Below, in pieces: positions 24,701 through 34,511 of a DNA stretch of 64,000 nucleotides. The stretch's first letter is position 1; each line of letters opens with the position of its first letter. Location: the NCBI RefSeq assembly GCF_028583425.1, contig NC_072801.1, positions 61,767,766 through 61,831,765 of the forward strand. Direction: 5' to 3'. This DNA comes from Eublepharis macularius (lineage: Eukaryota > Chordata > Lepidosauria > Squamata > Eublepharidae). The translations under genes were made by a program, and so were the position numbers. The notes under the pieces were generated by a model. The model did no database searches. It was not told the DNA's origin and saw only the letters and a list, made by a program, of their open reading frames with translations.

Positions 24701-27700
24701 TGGAGGTGGGGATGAAGTTAAAACAGTGACAAGGAGCCCTACCCTTTGATTCCTCTGGAAAAAACAGGGAAAACTGATAAACATTACTCAGCCTCAGACC
24801 CTTAAAACATGAGCAATTGATGATAAAATGAAATGAAAGATGTCATTATAAACAGGGTTGCAACATTTCGTCTTTATTTCCTGGAGAAAAGGAGATGCAC
24901 TATAATTGCAAAAAAAGAGAGAGAGGTTTTAATTTTATGCATTAGAAGTCTGGTGTGATGGTAGAGTGCCCTCAAGTCATAGCTGACTAATGGCAACCCC
25001 TAGTGGGGGTTTCAAGGCATGAGACTAACAGAGGTGGTTTGACATTCCCTGCCTCTGCAACCCTAGATTTTATTGGAGGTCTTCCATCCAATTACTAACC
25101 AAGGCCAACTCTGCTTAGCTTCTGAGATCTGACGAGATTAAGCCCACCTGGGCTATCTAACAAAATATTAGTAATGTTCTGAAGCACATAAGGGTGCTGT
25201 TTTCTTATGGTCTTCCTTATGTTGGAGTCCTTCAGGTGGCAATATACAACTATAAAGGGGGGGGGACAGTACTTTCAAACAACTGCCAGTCTTTGTGTGA
25301 GACGTCAACTGTTACAAAGAAAACCTTGCACAGAATGGGGTAAGCCCTAGCATGTTTATTCTGTGTAACAAACATGTCCAGAATAAAAGGTATCGACTCA
25401 AAGCCTGCAGAAAAAAGTAATGAATGTTGGGCCTTTTTTTCAGAAGAGGTGGGTACTGATGGGCAGTGAAGTCTAAGCATGGTCTGGTGTAAAATGTAGG
25501 GTTCCCAGCCTCCAGGTGGTGGCTGGAGATCTCCCAGAATTACAACAGAGATCAGTTCCCCTGGAGAAAACAGCTGGGCCGATTCCAGACGGCTTACCTG
25601 AAGCTGGAACGTTGTGGGACGTTGCGGAACATGCCGGCAAAAATGCGAAAGATCGCATTTTTGCCGGCATGTTCTGCAACGTTCCGGCTTCAAGTAAGCC
25701 GTGCGGAATCGGCCCTGCCTTGGAAGGTGGACTCTATCCCAACCTAGAATGGGCAACCCTAGTGGAGTGGCATGAATACTGCGCATTTCATGCTGTATCC
25801 TGGGAGCTAAGCAATCATCTAAAAGTTTGCCAGTTCAAATCTTTCCTCTGCTCCGAACTTCCTAGATGGCCTGAGGCAAGGCACTCAAACTCCCAGCTTT
25901 AGTCTTCCATGTGCAATACAGGAATCTACCCATCTTGCCTTACTATTGCCAGAATTACCATAGTAATGAAGGTGAAACACTTAGAACTTGTTGGATGAAA
26001 ATGTAAAGAAAGAAGGAGACACTACCAATCAAGGACTGCCACCTAATTAAAATGGATTATATGTTTTTCTGGAACTCCCATAAAGCTGGCTGGAAGCCAA
26101 GCTCCTTTGCGTCAGGGCTCTGTGTTTCTTCTTCTCTCCTTGAGTTATTCCCAGCTGTCAGCATTTTGCCATACATTCCATCCCCGAAAATGTACAAATT
26201 ATCCCCAATATTGATTTGCTTTTGTGTGCTCATGATGACTCTCTGGGGTCAGCAACAGTAAAACCACATCTATTTTGTTCAAGTCAAATGTTATTCTAAA
26301 TTGGTAACTCATTTTTATTTGTTTAATGTGTTTGTTCAACAGACCCTTTCAAATCATCGTTTGGGTTATATTACAATTAGGGTTGCCAGCTCTGGGTTGG
26401 GAAATTCCTGGAGATTTGGGGGTGGAGTCAGGGGAGAGCAGGGTTTGGGGAGCAGAGGGACCTCAGCAGGGTATAATGCCATAGAGTCCACCCTCCAAGG
26501 CAGCCATTTTCTCAAAAGGAACTGATCTCTGTTGTCCAGAAATCAGTTGTAGTTCCTGGAGATCTCTATATCCCCTGGAGGTTGGAAACCCGAATTACAA
26601 TTTAGGGGAGAAAACAAAGGTCCGATCCATTTTTCAGTTCAGTTTGCTGCCTTATAGACAGATCTCAATGAACAGGCCCACATGGCAAGAATCAAGGATG
26701 CTGTGAGGGTAATGAGGCACAGCACAAAATTTAGATTCTGCTGAGGGACACTTGAGAAGTGCTCTGGAAGGAAATGAGCCAAGACTCTTCATTTTGCACA
26801 AGAAGTGGAAGAAGCAGGACTAGATTTACTTCAAGGCACAGTGACGCATTCCACATTAAGCGGCAGCTTTGAGGATAACATTAAAGGGCACTGAATTATC
26901 AATTGTTTGTTTATGGTGATTTTTTTACCACAAGGAGAGGGAGCACCATATGTATCTTCTGCTTTAGGTTAGAAAACCTCTTCGGCTATCTTGTAAAAGA
27001 TCTTCCTGCGCCTCCTCCATACAGCAGCTGCAGACCTAGGCCATTTTCACACTGCTTACCGGCCTCGGAACATTGTGCCAAGTAGTTCTCATGTGAGAAC
27101 TGCTGTTCTTGCATGAAATCACACCAGGAAGACGCTGTCGTTCCGGGAACTTGGTGCGATGTTCCGTGGCCGGCAAGCAGTGGGAAAACGGCCCTAAATA
27201 CTATATTATGGCCATGGAAGCAAGCCCATGAATCCCACCTCAAATCTTTGATATTGTTTTTAACTTCTACGCCTTTCTTATTTTCCAGCTACAGACCCCC
27301 TATGCCCATTTCGGAAAAAGAACGCGGCAGAGTTGAGAGGGCAGAGGTGTCAGAAGAGTTGTGAACACAGCCAATGCAAACTCCGGGAGTGTAGGTGTGA
27401 TGGGCTATGTGGACTGAGCTGTGTTGTGTCAGGTACGACGAAGGTATGGGATGTCAGACTGTGGCTAAATAATGTCCTTCTCACAGGTTCCCCTTTACAA
27501 GCAAACAAGAGTCCATTGTTTGAATAAGGAAACTTTACTGTAGAAATGGTTCATTATAGTCCACTGTCCTGAATAGGAGACTCAGGATGGTACAAGATCA
27601 TTGTTACCAATGAAGAGCAAAGCATGAGGTACAAAGTAACAGTTCCCAGCTGCACCAGCCTCCCCCCATAGTTCTCAAAACAACATCTTTCAGTCTCGGG

Positions 27701-30700
27701 AAAGTTGCTCTCTCTCTCAAGGCCAATCCTTGGTGGAACGGTGTTAGACAAAACAATCTCGCATGGTGAGAAGTCGGCCTGGGAACCGGTGCACCTGTGG
27801 GGAAAGCACTTAAGCACTAGAAATGTTAGAAAATGGAGTCAGTACAGTTTACATATACACTGGACCTGACATGGGACACAGGATGGCTGATTACTGGCCT
27901 CCCCCAAATTCCTCACTCTCTCAGTTATACAGTCACTAAAAACCAAGGAGTTATGCTTCACATCTCCTTCCTTCCCACCTAACATGACAACAACAACATT
28001 CGATTTATATACCGCCCTTCAGGATAACTTAACACCCACTCAGAGCAGTTTACAAAGTATGTTATTATTATCCACCTAACAATCACCCTGTGAGATGGGT
28101 GGGGCTGAGAGAGCTCTGAGAAGCTGTGACTTACCCAAGGCTTCAAGGAGAGGAGTGGGGAATCAATTCTGGCTCTCCAGATTAGAGTCCTGCTGCTCTT
28201 AACCACTACATGAAGCCTGGCCTAACTTAACTAGTCAGCTTTTTCCAAGGTATCCAGGAGTTCTGGTTGCCAAACACCCATCATTGAGAATTTAGGAATA
28301 CTGACTCCCAAACTCTGTGCTCTAACCCATGGCTTTCCAGTGTGTCTGATTTGCCATTGGAGTTTTATCGGTGCAGATTTATAAAAGATGTTGCTTTGGC
28401 AGCAGCTGCCACCAAAGCACTGTGTGACTGAAGGTGAGCTGCAGGCGCCATTTTGAGGCTGGTTCTACCTCCTGCATGAGACATTTTGTGGCTGCACCCA
28501 CCACACTGTGTCAGAATTCCAAAGGTTCCTACAGCTTCAAAAAGGTTGGGAGCCCCTGTTCTAATCACATTCCCTTTCCAGACAACTTATAATAGCTTCA
28601 TACAGCCTCTCCACCTGTTGTAGCTCACCAACGTTCATTGCTTTCCTGGCTTCCTAGAGGCTCAAAACACTTCTCACTCTATACTAATCTCCCAGAAAAA
28701 CAAGCTTGAAGTCCTTCCATCCTTGTTCGTCTTTACTCCTAGCCTCAAGATTCCCCCACCTCCTCCTTTGCCCTCATTCCAGAGATTCAAGATATCTGTT
28801 TGAGAAGTGCCACTCTGGGAGAAAATGAAATGCAGCAACGCTGGCTCCTATCTTTCTGCCTAACTCACAAGATCCCTATTCCTACCCAAGGAACCCCACA
28901 ATTCTGGTTCCAAGTTCTTTTTCCAATGTATCATAGTAGATTTCAAGAATGAGAACATTATACTCTTTCGATGGTTGTTGTGGGTTTTCCGGGCTGTATT
29001 GCCATGGTCTTGGCCAAGACCACGGCAATACAGCCCGGAAAACCCACAACAACCATCATTCTCCGGCCGTGAAAGCCTTCGACAATACATTATACTCTTT
29101 CCTTTGGAATTATGTCCACCATCATCTGATTTCCCCCCCGTTACTGCGTTCATTCAAGGCTTACACTGTCCATGGCCAGTGACCATTAACAATGCTGAGA
29201 CGCGTCTCGCCCAGGAATCCAGTACTTTTGGGAATTTCATGGAGGTGACGTGCAAGCCTGGTTTTAGAATGGAGGACGGACAGAATGTGACAATGAGTCG
29301 CTGTCAAGGAGACAAGAAGTGGAGCTTTACTGCCTCCTGTGAAGGTAACTGATTGTTTCTCCGGCATAATCAATAACTGAGCGGGATTTGTTCTAACGCA
29401 GTTATTCGAGATCATAAGACTAGTACTTGATGACCAATTATTCTAGCAAATGATTCCCAGACCTTTGAACTAATGGATTACATTCACATATGCAAAGCAT
29501 GCATCCTCTCTTGCTCTTCTTTTCCAGATGTTGCTACTCCTCCAGCCTTTTGTGAACCTCCACCAGACATTGAAAATGGGTTCCATGGAGATGGCCCCTT
29601 TAAGACAGGGAGGGAAGTACATTACCGGTGTGCCTATGGGTGTGTACAATATATTCCTTTCCAATTACACTCCTGAAAAGACACTTCTCCCCCACGCCCC
29701 AAATCCTGAATGTTGTTCTAGCCCATACTTGGATGCATATGGAAGCTGTGAAAGGCAAATGAGCACCCCCCCCTGCCACACATACACTAATATCATCCTC
29801 CCCCCTGTATTTCACAGATATCGTCTGGAAGGGGCCAGTGCCCTCTTATGCCAGGAAAACCAGGAATGGTCACACAGGGCCCCAATCTGCAAATGTAAGT
29901 AGTCAAGTCAATGGTGGTGAAGCACAACTTTCTCAACTGGGGTTAAGTAGACATGCTCTGTTGCCTAGTAATCCAGATTCATACATTATACCACTCCTTT
30001 CTCAATGAAAACACAACTGTAGTTGTGAGTAAATCATAAACTCACAGCTGACATGGAACACCTATTAGCAGGGCTTTTTTTCAGCAGGAATGCAGCGGAA
30101 TGGAGTTCCGGAACCTCTTGAAAATGGTCACATGGCCAGTGGCCCCGCCCCCCGATCTCCAGACAGAGGGGAATTTAGATTGCGGAGGGCAATCTAAACT
30201 CGCCTCTGTCTGAAGATCAGGGGGCGGGGCCACCAGCCATATGACCATTTTCTCTGAGGGCAACCCACTGAGTTCTACCACCTCTTTTCCCAGAAAAAAA
30301 GCCCTGCTTATTAGTATCTCCCTGGTTTTGTCCATCTATCAGTAGCATGATCATCCATCCATCCATCCACCTTTTTGTCCAGCCAATAACATGTCCATCA
30401 TCTTTCTACATATCATCACAATTGACTGGATTCAGTCAAGATTTTTCACTTAATCACATCAATTCCCCCTCTTAACAAGGAGTCTCTCTACACAAGATAT
30501 CTGGCATGTGAAGAACATGTGTTGGGAGATGCAATGTAAACTGGGAAGGGTAGTTTAAAAAGAGCCAGCAGCAGGACAAAGGCTTTGCTACACACTGATG
30601 CTGTGTGAAGGCGCTATGAAATGCCAGAAGGGAAACTTCAGCCCATTATAACCTCTCCAGTTCCGAGCCTGGCTCTGGAAGTCAGCTCCAGCCCATTTCT

Positions 30701-32979
30701 ATTCCTTGCTGCCCTCTGGTTGCGATCCCACAAAGTTTTAGACTGGAGAGGTGATATTGACAGAACCTTTGGGGAGGCAAAGATGAAATTAACAATCCCT
30801 GTGAGGAGTGATCTCTGCCAGCTCTGTCTTTTTAAAACTACGCTTGCCAGATAACATTGTCTCCCCCTGCACTTGATGAACACACGCCCAGGTGTCTCAT
30901 GTAGAGAAACTCCACAGTCCCCATCCCACATGCTATGTTTGCATTTCAGTCCCATGACCCCCAGCACAGCCTTTTAAATTTGTCTGAGGGCACCCCACCC
31001 CTTGCTTTCTGTCATCGGCAGAGAAGTTGGTGGGATCCAACCCTCTAAACTAAGCTGTTTATGTCAGTCACAAAAGCAGCAAAAACAGGTCAGTAAGTTC
31101 TTATAAACTCAGAAAATTATAACAGTAAATTAAGAAAAAGAAAAAGGCTTGATTGGGTTCTAGGAGGCATAGAATGTTTAGACAGGCTGAAAATCAGTTA
31201 AAGAGGAAAAAACGGAGACAGACAAAATGGCGTCCACAAACTCCTAAGACTTTATCGAATTCTGGAGGAGGGACAAGGAAAAATTCCAAGTTGTTCCTTT
31301 CCATCCTGTCCTTGGTTCCTCCAAGTCCCACAGCTTATCTATCTGTACTTAACATGCAAACATTCATCCATTTATCATCCATCTCTCTATCTCTAGCTAC
31401 ACGGCTTTTCCCTCTTCCATTTTATTCTCATAACAAAATTGTGAGGTAGGATAGGCTGAGAAAGAGTACGTGAGTTTGTGTGTAACTGGTCCACCAGGGC
31501 CGTTTCCACACTACTCACCTTCATCCGGAACGCTGTGGAACGTCGTGAAAAACCCGCGAAAGATAGCGTCTTCTCGCGCGAGTTTTGCAAGATGTCATGC
31601 AAAACTCACACAAGAAGACACTATCTTCCGTGGGGTTTTTTCCGCGATGTTGCACCCCGTTCTGGATGAAGGTGAGTAGTGTGGAAATGGCCCAGGTCTC
31701 CCAGTGAGTTTTATGGGAGAGTGGGGAATGTGCCTGTCCACACATCTGTTCTGTCCATTTGCTTGCCCAGTTGCCCATTATTAGAACTTATACATATATT
31801 CAATGGATCCAGCTAGAACGCCTCCTTTTCTTTCTTTCTAGCTGTTAAGTGTTCACGCCCTGGCACCATTGCCAATGGAAGTGTGGTTGCTGTGGACCAA
31901 GATGAGTACCCAGCGGGCACTGTGATCTACTACTTGTGCAAGAGGGAGTTTTACTTGGATGGCCCCATTAGAGGCATCTGCTTGGAGAATGGGAACTGGT
32001 CTCAGCCCCCCTACTGCAGAGGTAATTCTTTTCTATTCCCTGTACCCTCTTTGCACATGAACAAGATTTTACTTATCCTTCCAACTCATTGCCCAAATCC
32101 AGTTCTCTCTTATCTTTACCATCTTATGCCAATGAGCTAATCTTGGACAGTAATGAGGGCTTTCCTTTCCTATTCAGCGCGTTGTCCCATCCTTGCCCGG
32201 AGGAGTCGAGTGGTGTACCAAGGCTACAAGCTCTGGATTGATGATATCCCTGGACGTGAGGTCCATCATGGAGAATCGGTCATGTTTTTCTGCCGCAGCC
32301 AGAACAAAACTTGTAGCTTTCAAGCCGAAAGCCGATGTTTTGATGGTGTATTGAAGCTGCCTTCCTGCTATGAAGGTGAGATAGTAAATAAATAAACAAG
32401 CAAGCAAACAAACGTTAAGGTTAAGTTTAGTAGATGAGGAAAAATGATCTAGAACTCTACCATGGATACTATGGAGTCATGGTTTCAGAAGATAGTAGTG
32501 ACACCACCAGCGGTTTCTCACAAGATATGTCCCAGAACGTACAAGGGAGTCTAAGTAGCTATGCTTAGTCCTGTAGCATCCTTGATTAAAGCTTCACTTG
32601 CAATGGTTTTCATGGAAAAGTCCAGCACCTCACTAAGACAAGTCCCAAGCTCTACACAAACAAAAGAATCTCCTACTACTTTCATAACACAAAACCGTGT
32701 AAGCAAAAGAAAACATACCTAAGAACTAGAGTGCATTTGCTAATTGCAGGATTTACGGGGGATCAAAGTACTGAGCCAGGAAATGGATAGCATAGAAACT
32801 TGGGCACCCGGCTCTTAGATATTCTACCTGCTTCCCATGATTGAAGGCTAGGGTGGGATGCGCACATATACAATTGGGAGGGGCTATTTTAATTTTTCCT
32901 TTCTCTTCTTTCAGAGCCCACCTACCTGCAATACCACCTGTTCCCCAAAAGAGTTGTATCTGAAATACCTGCGTGTTGA
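21651..32979 (+). CDS. Beta-2-glycoprotein I-like (APOH-like) secreted sushi protein, eight exons, 346 residues
   Basis: The spliced coding sequence joins 21651-21729, 27289-27432, 29159-29344, 29528-29639, 29818-29894, 31842-32021, 32178-32375 and 32915-32979. It totals 1041 nt with every junction in frame. All introns are phase 1 except the phase 2 intron that splits the third module. The product has a signal peptide (1 to about 20-26), a WAP-like cysteine-rich module (27-74), three CCP/sushi domains (75-136, 137-199, 200-259) and an APOH domain V-type C-terminal module ending in Cys346. Human APOH has 345 residues, eight exons and the same split third module. The fourth module (FYLDGP...GNWS) and the fifth (VVYQG, HG..V.FFC, C.DG, P.C) align clearly with APOH domains IV and V. 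It is expected to be a plasma glycoprotein with possible lipid, complement or coagulation-surface roles; that function is inferred. It stands head-to-head with PRKCG, as APOH does with PRKCA in human, so an ohnolog is the best reading. An alternative is a lineage-specific transposed APOH copy. Confidence 0.88.
23931..24018. mobile_element. 88-bp palindromic MITE with TAA duplication
   Basis: CAGTGCATTCCTAAACAG is mirrored by CTGTTTAGGATTTCACTG, and the element is flanked by TAA (23928-23930 and 24019-24021). The centre CCATTGATTTCAATGG is itself palindromic. A TAA/TTA duplication fits PIF/Harbinger-type insertion. Confidence 0.75.
24955..25165 (-). mobile_element. 5S-rRNA-derived SINE (SINE3 type)
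   Basis: On the minus strand 25140-25081 reads like the 5S rRNA internal promoter region: ATCTCGTCAGATCTCAGAAG, then CTAAGCAGAG and TTGGTTAGTA. It is followed by CTCTGTTAGTCTCATGCC and TGACTTGAGGGCACTC. The fit to 5S rRNA is good but far from functional length or identity, so it is a SINE and not a 5S gene. Confidence 0.75.
25497..25761 (+). mobile_element. hAT-like MITE family A, interrupted by a fold-back MITE
   Basis: The family A start TAGGGTTCCCAGCCTCCAGG and end GGGCAACCCTA surround a 138-bp insertion at 25577-25714. Without the insertion, the family blocks GAGAAAACAGCTG and CTTGGAAGGTGGACTCTA become adjacent. Confidence 0.75.
25577..25714. mobile_element. Fold-back MITE family C (GGCC ends), nested
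   Basis: GGCCGATTCC...GGAATCGGCC encloses a near-perfect hairpin centred on AAAGATCGCATTTTTGCC. It is flanked by CTG on both sides (25574-25576 and 25715-25717). It interrupts a family A MITE and so is younger than that copy. Confidence 0.85.
26378..26593 (-). mobile_element. hAT-like MITE family A
   Basis: TAGGGTTGCCA and TTGGAAACCCGA form the ends, flanked by ATTACAAT (26370-26377 and 26594-26601). Internal blocks are in reverse orientation to most other copies. Confidence 0.85.
27039..27193. mobile_element. Fold-back MITE family C
   Basis: GGCCATTTTCACACTGCTTA is mirrored by AAGCAGTGGGAAAACGGCC and flanked by CTA (27036-27038 and 27194-27196). It ends 95 bp before exon 2 of the APOH-like gene. 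Confidence 0.85.
27289..27432 (+). CDS. APOH-like exon 2: WAP-like eight-cysteine module
   Basis: A pyrimidine-rich acceptor (TTTTCCAG, 27281-27288) and a GTACGA donor bound a phase 1-1 exon of 48 codons. It holds eight cysteines (residues 32, 47, 51, 56, 61, 63, 67, 71). The end, CRCDGLCGLSCVV, closely resembles the C-terminal half of WAP four-disulfide-core domains such as elafin (CCEGSCGMACFV), with one residue inserted between the paired cysteines. In APOH this exon position encodes sushi domain I, which this sequence does not resemble. Exon boundaries are well supported; the WAP assignment is by pattern only. Confidence 0.78.
27987..28222 (-). mobile_element. MIR-like tRNA SINE, minus strand
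   Basis: Read in reverse, it starts with a tRNA-like head (GTAGTGGTTAAGAGCAGCAG), then TCAGCCCCACCCATC, a GATAATAATAACATACTTTG segment and a TATATAAATCGAATGTTGTTG end. It is a full-length-looking copy. Confidence 0.7.
28970..29086. mobile_element. Fold-back retroposon fragment with 15-bp target duplication
   Basis: A 44-bp near-perfect hairpin (GATGGTTGTTGTGGGTTTTC against GAAAACCCACAACAACCATC) is followed by CATTCTCCGGCCGTGAAAGC. The flanking duplication ACATTATACTCTTTC is exact (28955-28969 and 29087-29101). Length and type of duplication indicate retrotransposition, probably of a Penelope-like terminal repeat. Confidence 0.75.
29159..29344 (+). CDS. APOH-like exon 3: CCP/sushi domain (position of APOH domain II)
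   Basis: This phase 1-1 exon of 62 codons starts after a TTCATTCAAG acceptor and ends at GTAACT. It has four cysteines with the CCP motifs CKPGF and a Trp before the last Cys (KKWSFTASC). An N-x-T glycosylation sequon (NVT) lies in the middle. A fold-back retroposon ends 72 bp upstream. Confidence 0.88.
29528..29639 (+). CDS. APOH-like exon 4: first half of split CCP domain
   Basis: The acceptor TTTTCCAG ends at 29527. The exon encodes DVATPPAFCEPP, then IENG, a spacer, and YRCAYG, and stops in phase 2 within a Gly codon at GTGTGT. The remaining half continues as GYRLEG in the next exon, the classical intron position inside CCP domains. APOH domain III is split in the same way. Confidence 0.87.
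29818..29894 (+). CDS. APOH-like exon 5: second half of split CCP domain
   Basis: After a TATTTCACAG acceptor, the exon completes the Gly codon and encodes YRLEGASALLC followed by QEWSHRAPIC, with the conserved Trp and final Cys. It ends in phase 1 at GTAAGT. The intron separating it from exon 4 is only 178 bp. Confidence 0.87.
30069..30306 (+). mobile_element. hAT-like MITE, family B, internally shortened
   Basis: CAGGGCTTTTTTTCAG and AGAAAAAAAGCCCTG ends are flanked by CCTATTAG/CTTATTAG (7 of 8). The unique right-hand part of the family is deleted. Confidence 0.82.
31498..31692. mobile_element. Fold-back MITE family C
   Basis: GGCCGTTTCCACACTACTCA is mirrored by TGAGTAGTGTGGAAATGGCC, with CAG on both sides (31495-31497 and 31693-31695). 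Nearly the whole length folds into one hairpin. Confidence 0.88.
31842..32021 (+). CDS. APOH-like exon 6: CCP domain matching APOH domain IV
   Basis: This phase 1-1 exon of 60 codons follows a TTTCTTTCTAG acceptor. It encodes VKCSRPG, IANGS, then FYLDGP and GNWSQPPYCR. The VKC start and the LDGP...GNWS block are shared with human APOH domain IV, including its NWS glycosylation sequon. A second sequon (NGS) is present. Confidence 0.9.
32178..32375 (+). CDS. APOH-like exon 7: domain V core
   Basis: This phase 1-1 exon encodes ARCPILARRSRVVYQGYK, then HHGESVMFFC, KTCS, CFDG and LPSC. The aberrant sushi fold of APOH domain V is recognisable from VVYQG, HG..V.FFC, the K-C-S pair and C-x-DG. The loop that reads CKNKEKKC in human APOH, central to anionic phospholipid binding, is CRSQNKTC here: far less basic, and it has gained an NKT sequon. 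Confidence 0.9.
32915..32979 (+). CDS. APOH-like exon 8: C-terminal tail ending in Cys
   Basis: After a TTCTTTCAG acceptor, 21 codons follow: EPTYLQYHLFPKRVVSEIPAC, split here as EPTYLQYHLF and PKRVVSEIPAC, then TGA. APOH also ends in a terminal Cys after a short tail carrying the membrane-inserting loop (AFWK). The Trp is missing here, but a hydrophobic YLQYHLF stretch occupies the same place. Confidence 0.88.
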
Positions 32980-33265
32980 ATGCTCTGCTACCCTCCTTCT
33001 TCCTGCTGGACAGGAGTCTTGAAGGTGTAGGAAAGACAGCGTGATTATTTAAGTGACACGTGGGAAAGCTTAAGGGGGTCACTGGTTTACATTTCACACT
33101 GTTGGCACCGTTACAGGAAACCAGACTGGGATTTGACACTTGTCACAATTTGGAATAATCTATGTCTAGGAAAAGGAAGGGAGGAGAGAGGAAAGGCGAT
33201 ACTTCGGTTCAGTTTGTTCCACCTAGAAGCAAATCCTAGTGTCAGGTTTTCTCCCACCTTATTAC

Positions 33266-33271
33266 ATTAAA
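33266..33271 (+). terminator. Candidate polyadenylation signal of the APOH-like gene
   Basis: ATTAAA lies 287 bp after the stop codon, and a GT-rich stretch (TGTGTTGG, 33290-33297) lies downstream. It is the first credible signal after the stop and would give a 3' UTR of about 300 nt. Supported by sequence context only. Confidence 0.5.
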
Positions 33272-33832
33272 CACAATCTGATATATTCATTGTGTTGGAG
33301 GAAGTGGAGGAGAGGGATCAGAGATGGGGGAGGGTTTACATTCATCCTAGACTTTGTTATCATTCATTATTTAGGTTCAGGCTGGGGGGGTGGGGGAGAC
33401 ATACATTAAAATGTAATTCAGTCTATGGCATATGGCAAGATAACCTGGTGCCAGTTTTTTCTCCCAGTTCCCCAATGAAGCTAAATATAAAGTGATGCAT
33501 TCTGGAGAAATTCATGTTAAATATATTTTAATTAATTAATGAGCTAATTATATCAGAACACATTTAAAAAGCATTTGATATAAGCAAATAATAACAATCC
33601 TCATTTAAAATAGAAATGTGGTCAAGAGTTTTGGCAATATAGAAAAAGCCCTGGTAGGCAATGGGTAGAGAGCTATTTCCAAGGAAAGGGAAGAGATGCA
33701 TGCAAGAATACAACTATCCTGTCTATTAAGCTCAAATTCAGGGTTTTTCTCTTCTTTACACTCTTCTTTCTACTTTGGTGCACAATCTGTGTTTTGGAAA
33801 GGGAGGCATGTTTAGACAGGAGTCACAGCTGA

Positions 33833-34068
33833 CAGTGTGGGATAATATTTAGAGTGTCGAACTAGGATCTGAGTGACCCAGGTTCGAATCCCCACTCTGC
33901 CATGGAAGTTTGCTGGGTGACCTTGGGCCAGTCACAGAATCTCACCTAATATACCTTACGGGGATGTTTTAAGGATAAAATGGAGGAGAGGAGAATGAAA
34001 TAAGCCACTTTGGGTTGCCATTGGACAGAAAGGTGGAGTATAAATGAATTAAATAAGTAAATAAAGTC
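33833..34068 (+). mobile_element. MIR-like tRNA SINE
   Basis: AGAGTGTCGAACTAGGATCT, CCCAGGTTCGAATCCCC, then GGTGACCTTGGGCCAGTCAC and AAAGGTGGAGTATAAATGAA mark a full-length copy. Confidence 0.75.
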
Positions 34069-34180
34069 AAACAACATACACCAGTCAGGGCCAATGGACA
34101 CAAATGTGCAAAAGCCTACCCCATTCCCGTGGCTACATACAATCCAGATCCAGTTCCTTCCCAGCACTGATACACTTGTC

Positions 34181-34437
34181 CACGGCTTTTTTTCTGGGAA
34201 AAGAGGTGGTGGAACTCAGTGGGTTGCCCTTGGAGAAAATGGTCACATGGCTGGTGGCCCCACCCTCTGATCTCCAGACTGAGGAGAGTTTAGATTGCCC
34301 TCTGCACTGCTGCAGCACAGAGGGCAATCTAAACTCCCCTCTGTCTGGAGATCAGGGGTGGGGCCACCAGCCATGTGACCATTTTCAAGAGGTTCCGGAA
34401 CTCCATTCCACTGCGTTCCAGCTGAAAAGAAGCCCTG
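34181..34437 (-). mobile_element. hAT-like MITE, family B
   Basis: CACGGCTTTTTTTCTGGG and AGAAGCCCTG ends are flanked by CACTTGTC/CGCTTGTC (7 of 8). Orientation is opposite to the copies at 1.2 and 11.1 kb. Confidence 0.82.
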
Positions 34438-34511
34438 CGCTTGTCCCTTTCTGATCTGGAAAGAATTCGCATAAGGCCCAATCAAGCTGGCATATGAATC
34501 CAGATACAATC

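Larger units (their letters stand above)
21730..27288 (+). other. Intron 1 of the APOH-like gene
   Basis: A 5.6 kb phase 1 intron from GTGAGT to TTTTCCAG. It holds a GT tract (about 22,310-22,323), a short MITE, a 5S-derived SINE, two family A hAT-like MITEs and two fold-back MITEs. I saw no missed sushi exon, and the flanking exons join in frame without one. Confidence 0.7.
27433..29158 (+). other. Intron 2 of the APOH-like gene
   Basis: A phase 1 intron of 1.7 kb. Apart from a SINE and a fold-back retroposon, listed separately, it holds no recognised feature. Confidence 0.6.
29895..31841 (+). other. Intron 5 of the APOH-like gene
   Basis: A phase 1 intron holding a family B hAT-like MITE (30069-30306), a fold-back MITE (31498-31692) and a SINE 3' fragment (about 31,390-31,475). 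No extra exon was recognised. Confidence 0.6.

Noticed and set aside
25081-25140. Possible 5S rRNA gene
   Set aside because: Only part of the 5S sequence is present, it is diverged, and it is fused to a SINE body.
25250-25786. 178-codon minus-strand open frame
   Set aside because: It crosses a family A MITE and a nested fold-back MITE, so it is repeat-derived.
27433-29158. A missing sushi domain I exon between exon 2 and exon 3 of the APOH-like gene
   Set aside because: I saw no CCP pattern there. Exon 2 and exon 3 join in phase, and the total length already equals that of APOH.
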